64,000 nt of DNA from Flavobacterium sp. YJ01 (GCF_029320955.1 NZ_CP119757.1:1054001-1118000), one strand, 5' to 3'. Counted from the first letter of the stretch, positions 29,879 through 39,407 are shown. Notes: a model not told the origin generated them from the letters alone. Made by a program: numbers and translations.

Positions 29879-29914
29879 AATTAAGGCCTTACAAATGTAA
29901 GACCTTAATTTTAA
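29879..29914 (-). terminator. Terminator of guaA
   Basis: Arms AATTAAGGCCTTAC (29879-29892) and GTAAGACCTTAATT (29897-29910) pair over 14 positions with one G-U on the minus strand, then T-rich sequence. It lies between guaA and the LysM gene. Confidence 0.8.
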
Positions 29915-29923
29915 AATATGCTA

Positions 29924-31453
29924 CTATTCCCACTCAATTGTTGCAGGTGGTTTTGAACTAATATCGTAAACTACACGATTCACTCCCTTAACTTTATTGA
30001 TGATGTCGTTTGACACTTTCATCAAGAAATCGTAAGGTAAATGAACCCAGTCAGCAGTCATACCATCTGTTGATTCTACCGCTCTAAGCGCTACTACTTT
30101 TTCGTAAGTACGCTCATCGCCCATAACACCAACACTGTTTACAGGAAGCAAAATTGCTCCAGCTTGCCAAACTTTATCATACAATCCCCAAGATTTTAAT
30201 CCTTCAATAAAAACAGAATCAACATCTTGTAAAATTTGTACTTTCTCTGGAGTAATATCTCCCAGAATTCTAATTGATAATCCTGGTCCTGGGAAAGGGT
30301 GTCTTCCTAACAATTCAGGATCTATTCCTAAAGTAGCTCCAACTCTACGAACTTCGTCTTTAAACAACATTCTAAGCGGTTCTACAATTTTTAATTTCAT
30401 ATAATCTGGCAATCCACCAACATTATGGTGCGATTTAATTGTCGCAGATGGCCCTTTTACCGAAACAGACTCGATAACGTCTGGGTAAATTGTTCCTTGT
30501 GCCAACCATTTTACGTCTTCTAATAAGTGTGATTCATCATCAAAAACTTCGATAAATACACGACCGATCGTTTTACGTTTTGTTTCAGGATCACTAATTC
30601 CAGCTAATTCGCCAAGGAAACGATCTCCAGCATCTACACCTTTTACATTTAATCCCATTCCTTTGTATTGATCTAATACATTTTGGAATTCGTTTTTACG
30701 AAGCAAACCGTTATTTACGAAGATGCAATATAAATTCTGTCCGATTGCTTTGTTTAATAAAACTGCCGCCACAGTAGAATCTACTCCGCCAGATAAACCA
30801 AGAACCACTTTATCGTTTCCTAATTTTTCTTTTAATTCTGCTACCATTTCGTCAACGAAAGCATTTGGAGTAAAGTTTTGAGGAACTTCAGCAATTTTCA
30901 CTAAGAAGTTTTCCAACATTTGTTTTCCATCTGTAGAATGGTAAACTTCTGGATGGTATTGAATTGCATAAGTAGTTTCGCCTTCAATTTTGTAAGCTGC
31001 GTATTCTACGTCATGCGTGCTTGCCAATTTAACGGCATTAGTTGGAAGCGCTTTGATACTATCGCTATGGCTCATCCAAACTTGGCTGTTTTCTGAAACT
31101 CCTTCAAAGAAAGTTTCACCTTCTTTAATATAAGACAAGTTTGCTCTACCGTATTCTCTGGTATTTGAAGCTGCTACTTCTCCACCGCTGAAATGCGCTA
31201 AATATTGAGCTCCATAACAAACGGCAAGCAAAGGCATTTTACCTCTAATTTGCGATAAATCAGGATGTGGCGCATCTTCTCCTCTAACAGAGAAAGGGCT
31301 TCCTCCTAAAATTACGGCTTTATAACTTGATAAATCACTTGGAATGTGATTGTAAGGAAAAATTTCGCAGAATATATTTAATTCGCGAACTCTACGCGCA
31401 ATAAGCTGAGTATATTGCGATCCGAAATCTAAAATAAGTACGTTGTGTTGCAT
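29924..31453 (-). CDS. guaA: GMP synthase (glutamine-hydrolysing)
   Basis: 509 residues, cytoplasmic. It makes GMP from XMP, glutamine and ATP. The class I amidotransferase domain has nucleophile Cys79 in LAVCYGAQ and the HPE triad residue pair in QYHPEVYHS. The ATP pyrophosphatase domain follows with [12 protein letters not shown] near residue 218. The C-terminal dimerisation domain has [15 protein letters not shown] and ends KPPATIEWE, as in the family. The ATG at 31453 is chosen over a TTG two codons upstream. A 23-bp inverted repeat lies 30 bp upstream of the start. Confidence 0.98.
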   Translation of the reverse strand: MQHNVLILDFGSQYTQLIARRVRELNIFCEIFPYNHIPSDLSSYKAVILGGSPFSVRGEDAPHPDLSQIRGKMPLLAVCYGAQYLAHFSGGEVAASNTREYGRANLSYIKEGETFFEGVSENSQVWMSHSDSIKALPTNAVKLASTHDVEYAAYKIEGETTYAIQYHPEVYHSTDGKQMLENFLVKIAEVPQNFTPNAFVDEMVAELKEKLGNDKVVLGLSGGVDSTVAAVLLNKAIGQNLYCIFVNNGLLRKNEFQNVLDQYKGMGLNVKGVDAGDRFLGELAGISDPETKRKTIGRVFIEVFDDESHLLEDVKWLAQGTIYPDVIESVSVKGPSATIKSHHNVGGLPDYMKLKIVEPLRMLFKDEVRRVGATLGIDPELLGRHPFPGPGLSIRILGDITPEKVQILQDVDSVFIEGLKSWGLYDKVWQAGAILLPVNSVGVMGDERTYEKVVALRAVESTDGMTADWVHLPYDFLMKVSNDIINKVKGVNRVVYDISSKPPATIEWE

Positions 31454-31483
31454 GCGCAAAAATACTTTTTATATTCGAAATTG

Positions 31484-31533
31484 AAAAATCGGAACGCTGA
31501 AAAAATAAATATTTTTTCAGCGTTCCGATTTTT
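31484..31533. repeat. 23-bp perfect inverted repeat upstream of guaA
   Basis: Arms at 31484-31506 and 31511-31533 are exact reverse complements around a 4-nt loop, flanked by A and T runs so either strand would look like a terminator. It lies 30 bp upstream of the guaA ATG, in a region between divergent genes where no transcript should end. Confidence 0.85.
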
Positions 31534-31630
31534 AGGTTCAAAGGCACAGAGTTACAAAGGTTCAGAGGTTTATAAAATTTTCAAAACATTATTTGCTTTG
31601 TTCCTTTGAACCTTTGCATCTTTGAACCTT
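31534..31630. repeat. CAAAG-type short-unit repeat arranged as inverted halves
   Basis: Left half (31534-31571) reads as AGGTTCAAAGGCACAGAG-like units, right half (31596-31630) as the complementary CCTTTGAACCTTTG units. Pairing is imperfect. Same family as 32232-32308 and the remnant at 50497-50530. Confidence 0.7.
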
Positions 31631-31694
31631 AAAAACAAAAAATCCAAAAACTGAATTATTTCGTATTTATCAAAAAAACCAATTTAGTTTAACT

Positions 31695-32222
31695 ATGAAA
31701 TCAAAATTTATTGCCCTGACACTTATCATGTCTCTTTTTTTAACTTCTTGCGATGCTGTTGATGATTTATTGAGTTTCAACATTTCGAACGCTGCTTCAA
31801 TCAAAATCAAAAGTTCTTCGCCTATTAATCTGCCTTCAGAAATAATCACTCCAGAAGTTACTACGAACTCTTCAGCAGAATTTGAAAACAACAAAACCAA
31901 AGCAAGTTTAGTAAAAGATGTAAAAATCAGATCTCTGAAATTATCTATTTCTGATCCGTCAAATAAAACTTTTACATTTTTAAAATCGGTTCACTTGTAT
32001 ATTTCAACAACAAATTCTGATGAAATAGAATTGGCTTATCAAGACAATATCAATGTAACAACAAACACAATCGATTTGATTTGTACAGATAAAAAATTAG
32101 ATCAATATATTAAATCAGATAGTTACAAAATAAGAACTCAGGTAACATTAAAAGAAACTTTAACCAAAGATGTTACTGTAAAAGCAGATATGAGGTTTAG
32201 AGTTACTGCGGATCCTTTTTAA
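31695..32222 (+). CDS. Small lipoprotein of unknown function
   Basis: 175 residues. The signal peptide ends in the lipobox FLTSC (Cys19). The mature part has regular alternating strands with no family motif I recognise (VKIRSLKLSISDPSNKTFTF and VHLYISTTNSDEIELAYQ suggest a beta-sandwich). No acidic residues follow the cysteine directly except Asp20, so surface or periplasmic placement is open. It diverges from guaA and converges on the next gene. Confidence 0.75.
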   Translation: MKSKFIALTLIMSLFLTSCDAVDDLLSFNISNAASIKIKSSSPINLPSEIITPEVTTNSSAEFENNKTKASLVKDVKIRSLKLSISDPSNKTFTFLKSVHLYISTTNSDEIELAYQDNINVTTNTIDLICTDKKLDQYIKSDSYKIRTQVTLKETLTKDVTVKADMRFRVTADPF

Positions 32223-32231
32223 AAGGTTCAA

Positions 32232-32308
32232 AGTTACAAAGAGACAAAGGCTCAAAGGTAAACGAAGTATAAAACTTTGTCCCTTTGAGCCTTTGTCTCT
32301 TTGTAACT
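32232..32308. repeat. 27-bp perfect inverted repeat of the CAAAG family
   Basis: AGTTACAAAGAGACAAAGGC and the rest of the arm (32232-32258) is the exact complement of 32282-32308, with a 23-nt loop. It fills the space between the convergent genes ending at 32222 and 32324, so it may end transcription from both sides. Confidence 0.88.
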
Positions 32309-32323
32309 AGCGCTAAAAGCGCC

Positions 32324-33037
32324 CTACTCTTTCGTCACAACTATAGACGCCTTAAATCCAGCGGCGAGATTATCCCAATAATCATTGGTAACTAACGTAC
32401 CTTTATCATCGTATACTTGAATTTCGGCAGTATTTCCTCCTAATGTACCGATATTTAAAGCTTCGAAATCTAATTTATTAAAACCTGGTTTAAGATCAAT
32501 TTTTACCTGTTGAAAACTAGCATCTAATAAAATACGATCTCTAATAACGGCATCATTTGAAGAAACTTTTACTAAATCGCCATCAATTGCTCCAAAATCG
32601 CGAAATTTCACTATAAAGTATTCTGATTTTGTTTTAAAATCTCCAAGTGAGATATTTCTTTTCACTAGTGTTCCTCGACCTTCTCTTAAACCTGCATCTT
32701 TTAAGGCTTTGTTTAAATCCTTTTCCATTTTTGCCACATAACGATCGCCAGGATTAGCAAAATCAGTTTCTGTAGACATTGTAAATTTGCTTTTTTCTTC
32801 TCCAATCTGAAATTTAGATTTGGGCGTTATCGTAGTATTTTCGAAAACATTCGGAGTCTTAATCGCTGGCATATCATTTAATTCTGCTTGCGGGTTTTTA
32901 ACTTCAGGAATCGGAGTCTTTTTAGGCTTTGCAGTAAATTTTCCTCCAGGAATAGTTTTGAAGCTAGTACTAGACTCAATCTGGGCTGATACTGACATTG
33001 CAGTAAGAAACAATATGAATAATAAAATGTGCTTCAT
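32324..33037 (-). CDS. Exported protein of unknown function
   Basis: 237 residues with a signal peptide (residues 1-18, ending VSAQ). A Lys/Pro-rich low-complexity stretch follows (about 25-75), then a folded part with SEYFIVKFRDFGAIDGDLVK and a C-terminal region with GFNKLDFEALNIGTLGGNTA, probably beta-rich. I recognise no family with confidence. It converges on the small lipoprotein gene across an inverted repeat. A periplasmic or secreted location is expected. Confidence 0.72.
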   Translation of the reverse strand: MKHILLFILFLTAMSVSAQIESSTSFKTIPGGKFTAKPKKTPIPEVKNPQAELNDMPAIKTPNVFENTTITPKSKFQIGEEKSKFTMSTETDFANPGDRYVAKMEKDLNKALKDAGLREGRGTLVKRNISLGDFKTKSEYFIVKFRDFGAIDGDLVKVSSNDAVIRDRILLDASFQQVKIDLKPGFNKLDFEALNIGTLGGNTAEIQVYDDKGTLVTNDYWDNLAAGFKASIVVTKE

Positions 33038-33356
33038 TGAAATAGTTTTATCGAATCGGCTTTTATAATTAATACAAAAATCAAAAGTCCAGCATCACAA
33101 AAATAGTATAATTTAATTAGGCTCGGCAACTTTAGGAGTTTTATAACAATAAATTAAGCTAATTTTTGGAATCAAAAAACCTGCCAAGATTTAATTTACT
33201 TCATAAAAAATTAAGATTCAAATTCTAAAATTCAAATTTCCCAAAAAACAATTTAAAAGTTGCTTCTTCTAAGCTTAAAACGAATTCAGCATTTTGATTA
33301 TTAACAACTTATTCTTAACTTCAATACTTTATTTTACCATTTAAAAATCTCATAAA
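33038..33356. other. Gene-free stretch upstream of dnaJ-like gene
   Basis: 319 bp of AT-rich DNA between divergent genes. No clear hairpin, repeat or clean TAnnTTTG/TTG pair is seen. Confidence 0.5.
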
Positions 33357-34280
33357 ATGGATTATATCGATTATTATAAAGTATTAGACGTTACAAAATC
33401 TGCGACCGAAGCAGAAATCAAAAAAGCATATAGAAAACTGGCTAGAAAATATCATCCCGATTTGAATCCAAATGATAAAGAAGCCGAAAAGAAATTTAAA
33501 GAAATAAACGAAGCCAATGAAGTTTTAAGCAACCCGGAAAATCGTAAAAAATACGATAAATACGGAAAAGACTGGAAACATGCCGACGAATTTGAAAAAG
33601 CGGGATACGATCCGAACCAACAGCAAAGCAGACAACAAAGTGGTTCGCAATATTCGGGAGGTGATTTTTCTGGTTTTGGCGGTGACTTTTCTGGAAGCGA
33701 TTTTTCAGATTTTTTTAATTCAATGTATGGCGGCGGAAGAAGCAGATCGCAATCTAAATATAGAGGTCAGGATTTTAATGCCGAACTCGAATTAGATCTC
33801 GCATCTGCTTACACCACTCACAAACAGAGTTTAACTGTAAACGGAAAAAATATCCGAATTACAATTCCAGCCGGTGTAGAAAATGGGCAGATTATTAAAA
33901 TTCCTAATCATGGCGGTCCTGGCGTAAATGGCGGTCCAAACGGAGATTTATTTATCACTTTTTCTATTGCCAATAATTCAGATTTTAAACGTGAAGGAAA
34001 TAATTTGTACGCAGATGCTCCGCTAGATTTATTCACAGCAGTTTTAGGTGGCGAAACATTCATTACTACTTTCGATGGAAAAGTAAAAATTAAAGTTCCC
34101 GCAGAAACTCAGCCTGGAACAAAGGTAAAATTGAAAGGAAAAGGGTTTCCTATTTATAAAAAAGAAAATCAATTTGGTGATTTATACATTACGTACACCA
34201 TAAAAATTCCAACAAAATTGTCGGATAAAGAGAAAGAATTATTTGAAGAATTAGCAAAACTAAGAAATCATGAAAAATAA
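33357..34280 (+). CDS. cbpA: DnaJ-family co-chaperone, CbpA type
   Basis: 307 residues, cytoplasmic. It stimulates DnaK ATPase and presents substrates. The J domain occupies residues 4-70 with HPD at 33-35. A Gly/Ser/Gln-rich linker (about 83-130) follows, then two C-terminal substrate-binding domains. The zinc-finger CXXCXGXG repeats of true DnaJ are absent, which with the length points to CbpA. The last 11 bp overlap the next gene, a CbpM-like modulator, a typical cbpA-cbpM pair. Confidence 0.92.
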   Translation: MDYIDYYKVLDVTKSATEAEIKKAYRKLARKYHPDLNPNDKEAEKKFKEINEANEVLSNPENRKKYDKYGKDWKHADEFEKAGYDPNQQQSRQQSGSQYSGGDFSGFGGDFSGSDFSDFFNSMYGGGRSRSQSKYRGQDFNAELELDLASAYTTHKQSLTVNGKNIRITIPAGVENGQIIKIPNHGGPGVNGGPNGDLFITFSIANNSDFKREGNNLYADAPLDLFTAVLGGETFITTFDGKVKIKVPAETQPGTKVKLKGKGFPIYKKENQFGDLYITYTIKIPTKLSDKEKELFEELAKLRNHEK

Positions 34281-34575
34281 AAATTTAATCCAGATAAAGC
34301 AGTTTTGTTTGTATCACGAAATTGAAAATACTTTTATAACTGAACTTCATAATTACGGACTTATACATATTATTATGGAAGAAAATGATGAATATCTAGA
34401 ACCCGAACAGCTTCCAACGGTAGAAAAAATGATTCGAATGCATTATGATCTTAAAATTAATTTGGAAGGAATTGATGCAATTGCCAATCTTCTAAATAAA
34501 ATTGAGTCCTTGCAAAAAAACATAAATACGATACAAAATAAGCTTCGTCTTTATGAAGAAAAAGAAACTGAATAA
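34270..34575 (+). CDS. cbpM: Chaperone modulator CbpM-like
   Basis: 101 residues. A MerR-like helical protein with [20 protein letters not shown] near the start and a C-terminal heptad region ([20 protein letters not shown]). In E. coli CbpM binds the CbpA J domain and inhibits it. It overlaps the dnaJ-like gene by 11 bp and so is translationally coupled. A good terminator follows. Confidence 0.85.
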   Translation: MKNKNLIQIKQFCLYHEIENTFITELHNYGLIHIIMEENDEYLEPEQLPTVEKMIRMHYDLKINLEGIDAIANLLNKIESLQKNINTIQNKLRLYEEKETE

Positions 34576-34590
34576 CATTTTAATATCACA

Positions 34591-34629
34591 AAAAAGCTTG
34601 ATTTCCGATTTGATTTCAAGCTTTTTTTA
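34591..34629 (+). terminator. Terminator of cbpA-cbpM
   Basis: AAAAAGCTTGA (34591-34601) pairs with TCAAGCTTTTT (34616-34626), then further T. It lies 15 bp after the cbpM stop. Confidence 0.88.
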
Positions 34630-34724
34630 GCTTCTTTCAAAACCATAATTCTTAAATTGCGACGTATTAATTAACCTGAATTTGATTTTAAAAACACAAC
34701 AAACAAATTCACAAATTATAAAAA

Positions 34725-35108
34725 ATGAAAAGAGAAAACATCTTAACTGGATCTCCGTGGGAAGACAAAATGGGATATTGCCGCGCCGTAAGAATTGGAA
34801 ATATCATTGAAGTTTCTGGAACTGTAGCCATCGTTGACGGTGACAAAGTAAAAGCAGACGACGCTTATGCGCAGACTTATAATATAATCGAACGAGTTGA
34901 AAAAGTTTTAGAAGATTTGAATGTTGGCATTAAAGATGTAATTAGAACTCGAATTTTCACAACTGATGTTTCAACTTTCGAAGAAGTAGCAAGAGCTCAT
35001 GCTGCTTTTTTCAAAGATGTAAAACCAACAACAGGTTTTTACGGAATCAATCAATTAGTTGCTCCAGAATATTTGGTTGAAATTGAATTTACTGCTGTTG
35101 TTCAGTAA
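34725..35108 (+). CDS. RidA-family (YjgF/UK114) enamine/imine deaminase
   Basis: 127 residues, cytoplasmic. Family members hydrolyse reactive 2-aminoacrylate and related imines from PLP enzymes. Seen: AVRIGNIIEVSGTVAI and the active-site arginine in VIRTRIFTTD, followed by RAHAAFFKDVKPTTGFYGIN. Length is normal. It is bounded by a terminator on the left and inverted repeats on the right, so it seems to be its own unit. Confidence 0.9.
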   Translation: MKRENILTGSPWEDKMGYCRAVRIGNIIEVSGTVAIVDGDKVKADDAYAQTYNIIERVEKVLEDLNVGIKDVIRTRIFTTDVSTFEEVARAHAAFFKDVKPTTGFYGINQLVAPEYLVEIEFTAVVQ

Positions 35109-35118
35109 CCTTTTTTTA

Positions 35119-35236
35119 GCCACGAATTACACTAATTCGCACTATTTTTTTTTGCCACTCCCGATAGCTATCGGGATAACAGATTTAAAATGATTATTTT
35201 TTCTTTTAATTCGTGAAAATTGGCGAAATTCGTGGC
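35119..35236. repeat. GCCACGAATT-type inverted repeat with an inner 18-bp palindrome
   Basis: Left arm GCCACGAATTACACTAATTC (from 35119) and right arm ending AATTCGTGGC (35208-35236) pair imperfectly. Between them lies the perfect palindrome TCCCGATAGCTATCGGGA at 35159-35176. Copies of the outer repeat recur at 46819-46847 and 58701-58875. Confidence 0.75.
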
Positions 35237-35258
35237 AAACTATTTTTAGAATTCATTA

Positions 35259-36503
35259 ATGACTTTCCAAAATCTAAAACAATTTCTGCTTTCTCTTCCA
35301 AAATGGATTCTTATCTGTATTTTAATTGGCATACTTTCTGGATCTGCTTCAGCATTCTTTTTAGTTTCTTTAGAATGGGTTACTCAATTTAGGATTCAAC
35401 ACAATTGGATTATCTGGCTTTTGCCTTTCGGCGGACTTCTCGTTGGATTAAGTTATTATTACTGGGGAGAATCTGTTGCAAAAGGAAATAATTTGCTTTT
35501 GGAAGAATATGAAAATCCTAAAAAAGTAATTCCGCTTAAAATGGCTCCTTTAGTTCTTTTTGGAACCTTGCTAACACACTTATTTGGAGGTTCCGCTGGT
35601 CGCGAAGGAACGGCAGTGCAAATGGGCGGCGCAATTGCAGATCAATTCACCAAAATTTTCAAACTCGATAATTCAGAGCGTAAAATCTTAATCATTCTCG
35701 GAATCAGCGCTGGTTTTGCCTCCGTTTTCGGAACACCGTTAGCAGGCGCCATTTTTGCTTTAGAAGTTTTATATTTCAGTAAACTTAATTTTAAAAGTAT
35801 TTTACTTTCTTTTCTAGTGGCTTACGCAGCGTATTTTACGGTAGAATTCTGGGAAATAAAACATACTCATTACAGCATTCCTGTTATTCCTGAACTTAGC
35901 TTAAACAACATTATTTTTACTCTAACTGTTGGTGTTCTTTCTGGATTTGCTGCCTTATTATTTTCAAGATCAACACATTTTTGGGGTTCACTTTTTTCAA
36001 AAAACATTAAATATCCTCCACTTCGTCCAGTTATTGGCGGTGTGGTTTTGGCCATTGCAATTGCTGGTTTTGGTTTTACAAAATTCTCAGGATTGGGAGT
36101 TCCTGTAATAGTTGACGCTTTTTCAACTCCAAACCAATGGTACGATTTTCTGCTAAAAATACTATTTACAGGATTTACTTTAGGAGCTGGTTTTAAAGGT
36201 GGCGAAGTAACTCCATTATTTTTTGTTGGTGCTACTTTAGGAAGTGCTTTATCGACTGTAATTCCGATGCCGATTGCGCTTTTAGCGGGAATTGGTTTTG
36301 TTGCTGTTTTTTCTGGCGCAACCCATACTCCTATCGCCTGCACTATTATGGGAATGGAATTATTCGGAATTGCTTCTGGAATTTTTATAGCAATCGCTTG
36401 TACAGTTGCTTACTTCTCTTCTGGTTCTGTTGGGATTTATAAATCGCAAATTGTAAAAGGCGCCAAATATAAATTATACCAGAGATTAAATCCCAATTTT
36501 TAA
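35259..36503 (+). CDS. CLC-F type fluoride/proton antiporter
   Basis: 414 residues, inner membrane. It carries CLC-family hallmarks in the fluoride-exporting variant. Where chloride CLCs have GSGIP this has GNNLL (Asn77); the gating motif is GREGT (Glu116), and the C-terminal half has GGEVTP (Glu316, Val317, Thr318) rather than GIFAP. Tyr394 matches the central tyrosine. From memory these align with residues 79, 118, 318-320 and 396 of the characterised CLC-F protein from Enterococcus casseliflavus, all offset by two. No CBS domain. No fluoride riboswitch is recognisable in the 150-bp leader. Automatic annotation often calls these chloride channels. Confidence 0.88.
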   Translation: MTFQNLKQFLLSLPKWILICILIGILSGSASAFFLVSLEWVTQFRIQHNWIIWLLPFGGLLVGLSYYYWGESVAKGNNLLLEEYENPKKVIPLKMAPLVLFGTLLTHLFGGSAGREGTAVQMGGAIADQFTKIFKLDNSERKILIILGISAGFASVFGTPLAGAIFALEVLYFSKLNFKSILLSFLVAYAAYFTVEFWEIKHTHYSIPVIPELSLNNIIFTLTVGVLSGFAALLFSRSTHFWGSLFSKNIKYPPLRPVIGGVVLAIAIAGFGFTKFSGLGVPVIVDAFSTPNQWYDFLLKILFTGFTLGAGFKGGEVTPLFFVGATLGSALSTVIPMPIALLAGIGFVAVFSGATHTPIACTIMGMELFGIASGIFIAIACTVAYFSSGSVGIYKSQIVKGAKYKLYQRLNPNF

Positions 36504-36627
36504 AATCCTAAATTCCAAACTAAACTGAGAACTGAGACTGAACACTAAAACCTGAACACTGAATACTGCCACTTGAATACTAAAATTATTTTCAGCATTA
36601 CATTAAAAAAATGTAAATTCGCACACT

Positions 36628-37632
36628 ATGAAAATACAAGATATTCAAGCGATTCAATTATTACTCGCAAACCCAAAAAAAATTGCCATTATTCCGCACA
36701 GAGGACCAGATGGCGATGCAATGGGATCAACATTAGGTTTGTACCATTTTTTAATCAAAAATAATCACGAGGCAACAGTTATTGCTCCTAACGATTTTCC
36801 TAATTTTTTAGCGTGGCTTCCTGGATCAGAAACAGTAAAAATTTTCGAAAAAGAAACTCAAATTTGCACTCAGATTTTAGAAGAAGCTGATATTATTTTC
36901 ACACTTGATTTTAATGCTTTTCATCGCACTGGCGAAATGGAACATACTCTGAATAAGTTAAATGCAACTTTCATCATGATCGATCATCATCAAAAACCTG
37001 ATGATTATGCAACTTATACTTATTCTGATACTTCATACGGTTCAACTTGCGAAATGGTTTATAATTTTATTTCCTTTTTAAATAAAAAAGAAGATATCGA
37101 TAAAACTATCGCAACGTGCATTTATACTGGAATTTTAACCGATTCAGGTTCGTTTCGTTTTCCTGGAACAACTGGAAATACTCATAGAATTATTGCCGAA
37201 TTAATTGACTTAGGCGTAGAAAACACTCAAATTCCTGTCTTGTTATTTGACAATAGTTCATACAGCAGATTACAGCTTTTAGGCCGTGCTTTGCAAAATA
37301 TGAAGATATTTGAGGAACATAAAACCTCATATATGACGTTAACACAAGAAGAGCTAGATTCTTTTCATTATGTTAAAGGTGATACAGAAGGAATTGTTAA
37401 TTATGGTTTAAGTATAAAAGATATTGTTTTTACTGCTATTTTTATCGAAAATAAAGACGAAGGAATTATCAAAATTTCTTTCCGTTCTCAAGGCGGTTTT
37501 GATGTGAATCAATTTGCCAGAGATCATTTTAACGGAGGCGGGCATAGCAACGCAGCCGGTGGAAGATCTGAAGTTTCGATGGAAGAAACGGTTCAAAAAT
37601 TTGAAGATTTAGTAAAAAAACTAACCTTATAG
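36628..37632 (+). CDS. DHH/DHHA1 phosphoesterase, NrnA-like
   Basis: 334 residues, cytoplasmic. NrnA-type enzymes degrade very short RNA (nanoRNA) and often dephosphorylate pAp. Metal-binding motifs are in order: IPHRGPDGDAMGST (residues ~22-36), the lone Asp in TLDFNAFHRTGEME, DHHQKPDD, and the C-terminal DHHA1 signature FNGGGHSNAAGG. It is the first gene of a run with gldI (8 bp apart) and two peptidyl-prolyl isomerases. Confidence 0.92.
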   Translation: MKIQDIQAIQLLLANPKKIAIIPHRGPDGDAMGSTLGLYHFLIKNNHEATVIAPNDFPNFLAWLPGSETVKIFEKETQICTQILEEADIIFTLDFNAFHRTGEMEHTLNKLNATFIMIDHHQKPDDYATYTYSDTSYGSTCEMVYNFISFLNKKEDIDKTIATCIYTGILTDSGSFRFPGTTGNTHRIIAELIDLGVENTQIPVLLFDNSSYSRLQLLGRALQNMKIFEEHKTSYMTLTQEELDSFHYVKGDTEGIVNYGLSIKDIVFTAIFIENKDEGIIKISFRSQGGFDVNQFARDHFNGGGHSNAAGGRSEVSMEETVQKFEDLVKKLTL

Positions 37633-37640
37633 CCCAATCT

Positions 37641-38282
37641 ATGAACAACCTAAAATTGAGTATTTACAGTTTGCTTTTTGCTGCTTTATTAATCAGCTGT
37701 AAGCATCATGAAGAAGCGAGAAGACCTATTTCTAGCGCTTCAGGAACATTCATGAAAACATCAGCAGATCGAAATAAAAAATTGGTGGCTAGCGAAGAAG
37801 ATGTTATTAAAAAAATAATCAAAAGCAATCCGAAAGTAAAGTATTATGCTACTCCAAAAGGATATTGGTTTAATTACGAAGAACGAAATACCGCAGAAAC
37901 TGCAGCACCAAGAAAAGGAGATATTGCCTACTTCAATATGGAAGTAAAAGACCTTGAAGGCAAAATCATTTATTCTGAATCTGATCTTGGTCCGCAAACT
38001 TATTATGTAGATAAACAAGACATTATGATGGGACTTCGTGATGGAATTAAAAGATTGCACAAAAATGAAACTGTGACTTTCCTATTTCCTTCGCATATGG
38101 CTTATGGATATCACGGAGACAACAAAAAAATTGGAACAAACGAACCTTTGATGGTTACTGTTACATTGAGAAATTTTGTTCCAGATCCTGCAGCACAAAC
38201 TCCAACGCCAAAAGCAACAACTCCCAAACCAGCTGCTGTAAAACCAGCTGCACCAGTTAAAAAAGACACATTAACTCCATAA
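37641..38282 (+). CDS. gldI: Gliding-motility-associated peptidyl-prolyl isomerase lipoprotein GldI
   Basis: 213 residues. A lipoprotein signal with LLISC (Cys20) is followed by a spacer and an FKBP-type domain (about residues 75-180) with GDIAYFNMEVKDLEGKIIY, MMGLRDGIKRLHKNETVTFL and PSHMAYGY. GldI of F. johnsoniae is needed for gliding and is thought to help fold exported Gld/T9SS proteins. The tail is rich in Pro, Ala, Lys and Thr. It is second in an operon with the NrnA-like gene and two further isomerases. Confidence 0.9.
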   Translation: MNNLKLSIYSLLFAALLISCKHHEEARRPISSASGTFMKTSADRNKKLVASEEDVIKKIIKSNPKVKYYATPKGYWFNYEERNTAETAAPRKGDIAYFNMEVKDLEGKIIYSESDLGPQTYYVDKQDIMMGLRDGIKRLHKNETVTFLFPSHMAYGYHGDNKKIGTNEPLMVTVTLRNFVPDPAAQTPTPKATTPKPAAVKPAAPVKKDTLTP

Positions 38283-38298
38283 AAAACAATATCTTAAA

Positions 38299-39375
38299 AT
38301 GAAAAAGATTATTTTATTATTATTAATAGCCGTTAGCTCTTTTTATTCTTGTAAAGATGACCACAGCAATTTGCCTGATGGTTTATATGCCGATATAGAA
38401 ACCAACAAAGGTCATATCATTGTTGAACTTGACTACAAAAAAGCGCCTATTACAGTTGCTAACTTTGTAACTTTAGCCGAAGGTAAAAATGAATTTGTAA
38501 TGCATGAAAACCTTAAAAAGAAGCCTTTTTTTGATGGTTTAAAATTTCATAGAGTTATTGAAAATTTCATGATTCAAACTGGAGATCCTCTTGGAACTGG
38601 TTCTGGAGATACTGGTTATAAATTTAAAGATGAATTTTCGGATTTAAAATTTGATAAAGCTGGAGTTTTAGCAATGGCTAACAACGGGCCTGGAACAAAC
38701 AGCAGTCAATTCTTTATTACTCACGTTGAAACTCCTTGGCTAGACAACAAACATACTATTTTCGGTCATGTTGTTGATGCAAAAACACAAGAAGTAGTAA
38801 ATAAAGTAGTTCAAGGCGATAATATCGTAACGGTAACAATTATCAGAAATGGTGAAGCAGCAAAGAAATTTGATGCTGTAAAAGTTTTCCATGACTATTT
38901 TGCTGATATTTCAAAAGAACAAATTAAAGCCGCAGCGGTTCAAAAAGAAAAAGTAGCTTCTTTTGTTGATTTAAAAGCAAAAGCAACTAAAACAACAAGC
39001 GGTTTAGCATTTGCAATTACTGAAAAAGGTTCTGGTAAAAAACCTGCAGCAGGAAGTCAAATATATGTTCACTACGCTGGTTTTCTTGAAGATGGAACTT
39101 TATTTGATACCAGTATAGAAAATGTTGCGCAACAATTCGGAAAATTTGATCCTGCAAGAGCAGCACAAAATGGATATCAACCAATTCCTTTTAAAGTTGG
39201 AAGCAAAGAAGGTTTAATTCCAGGTTTTATTGAAGGAATTGAGCAACTTTCATTAGGAGACAAAGCAGTTATCTTCATTCCATCTCATTTGGCTTATGGA
39301 GAAACTGGCGCTGGAGGAGTAATTCCGCCAAATGCAAATATCATTTTTGAAATCCAAATTACAGAGAAACCATAA
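38299..39375 (+). CDS. Lipoprotein peptidyl-prolyl isomerase, cyclophilin plus FKBP fusion
   Basis: 358 residues. Lipobox YSC at Cys18. Residues about 28-205 are a cyclophilin domain (FDGLKFHRVIENFMIQTGDP, then GTNSSQFFITH and HTIFGHVV), and about 240-358 an FKBP domain (GSQIYVHYAGFLEDGTLFDT, PGFIEGIEQLSLGDKAVIFI, AYGETGAGGVIPPNANIIF). Both isomerase types in one exported chain suggest a general periplasmic foldase. It lies 16 bp after gldI and is paralogous to the next gene. Confidence 0.93.
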   Translation: MKKIILLLLIAVSSFYSCKDDHSNLPDGLYADIETNKGHIIVELDYKKAPITVANFVTLAEGKNEFVMHENLKKKPFFDGLKFHRVIENFMIQTGDPLGTGSGDTGYKFKDEFSDLKFDKAGVLAMANNGPGTNSSQFFITHVETPWLDNKHTIFGHVVDAKTQEVVNKVVQGDNIVTVTIIRNGEAAKKFDAVKVFHDYFADISKEQIKAAAVQKEKVASFVDLKAKATKTTSGLAFAITEKGSGKKPAAGSQIYVHYAGFLEDGTLFDTSIENVAQQFGKFDPARAAQNGYQPIPFKVGSKEGLIPGFIEGIEQLSLGDKAVIFIPSHLAYGETGAGGVIPPNANIIFEIQITEKP

Positions 39376-39407
39376 AAAGTAACTCACAGACTTAAAATAT
39401 AAAAGTA

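Noticed and set aside
31457..31464. TATTTTTG as the guaA -7 box
   Set aside because: It would place transcription at the start codon itself and no -33 TTG is found; such a word is common by chance in this AT-rich DNA.
35109..35258. Fluoride riboswitch upstream of the CLC-F gene
   Set aside because: I looked for the crcB-type core and found only a repeat element and a palindrome. A covariance search would settle it.
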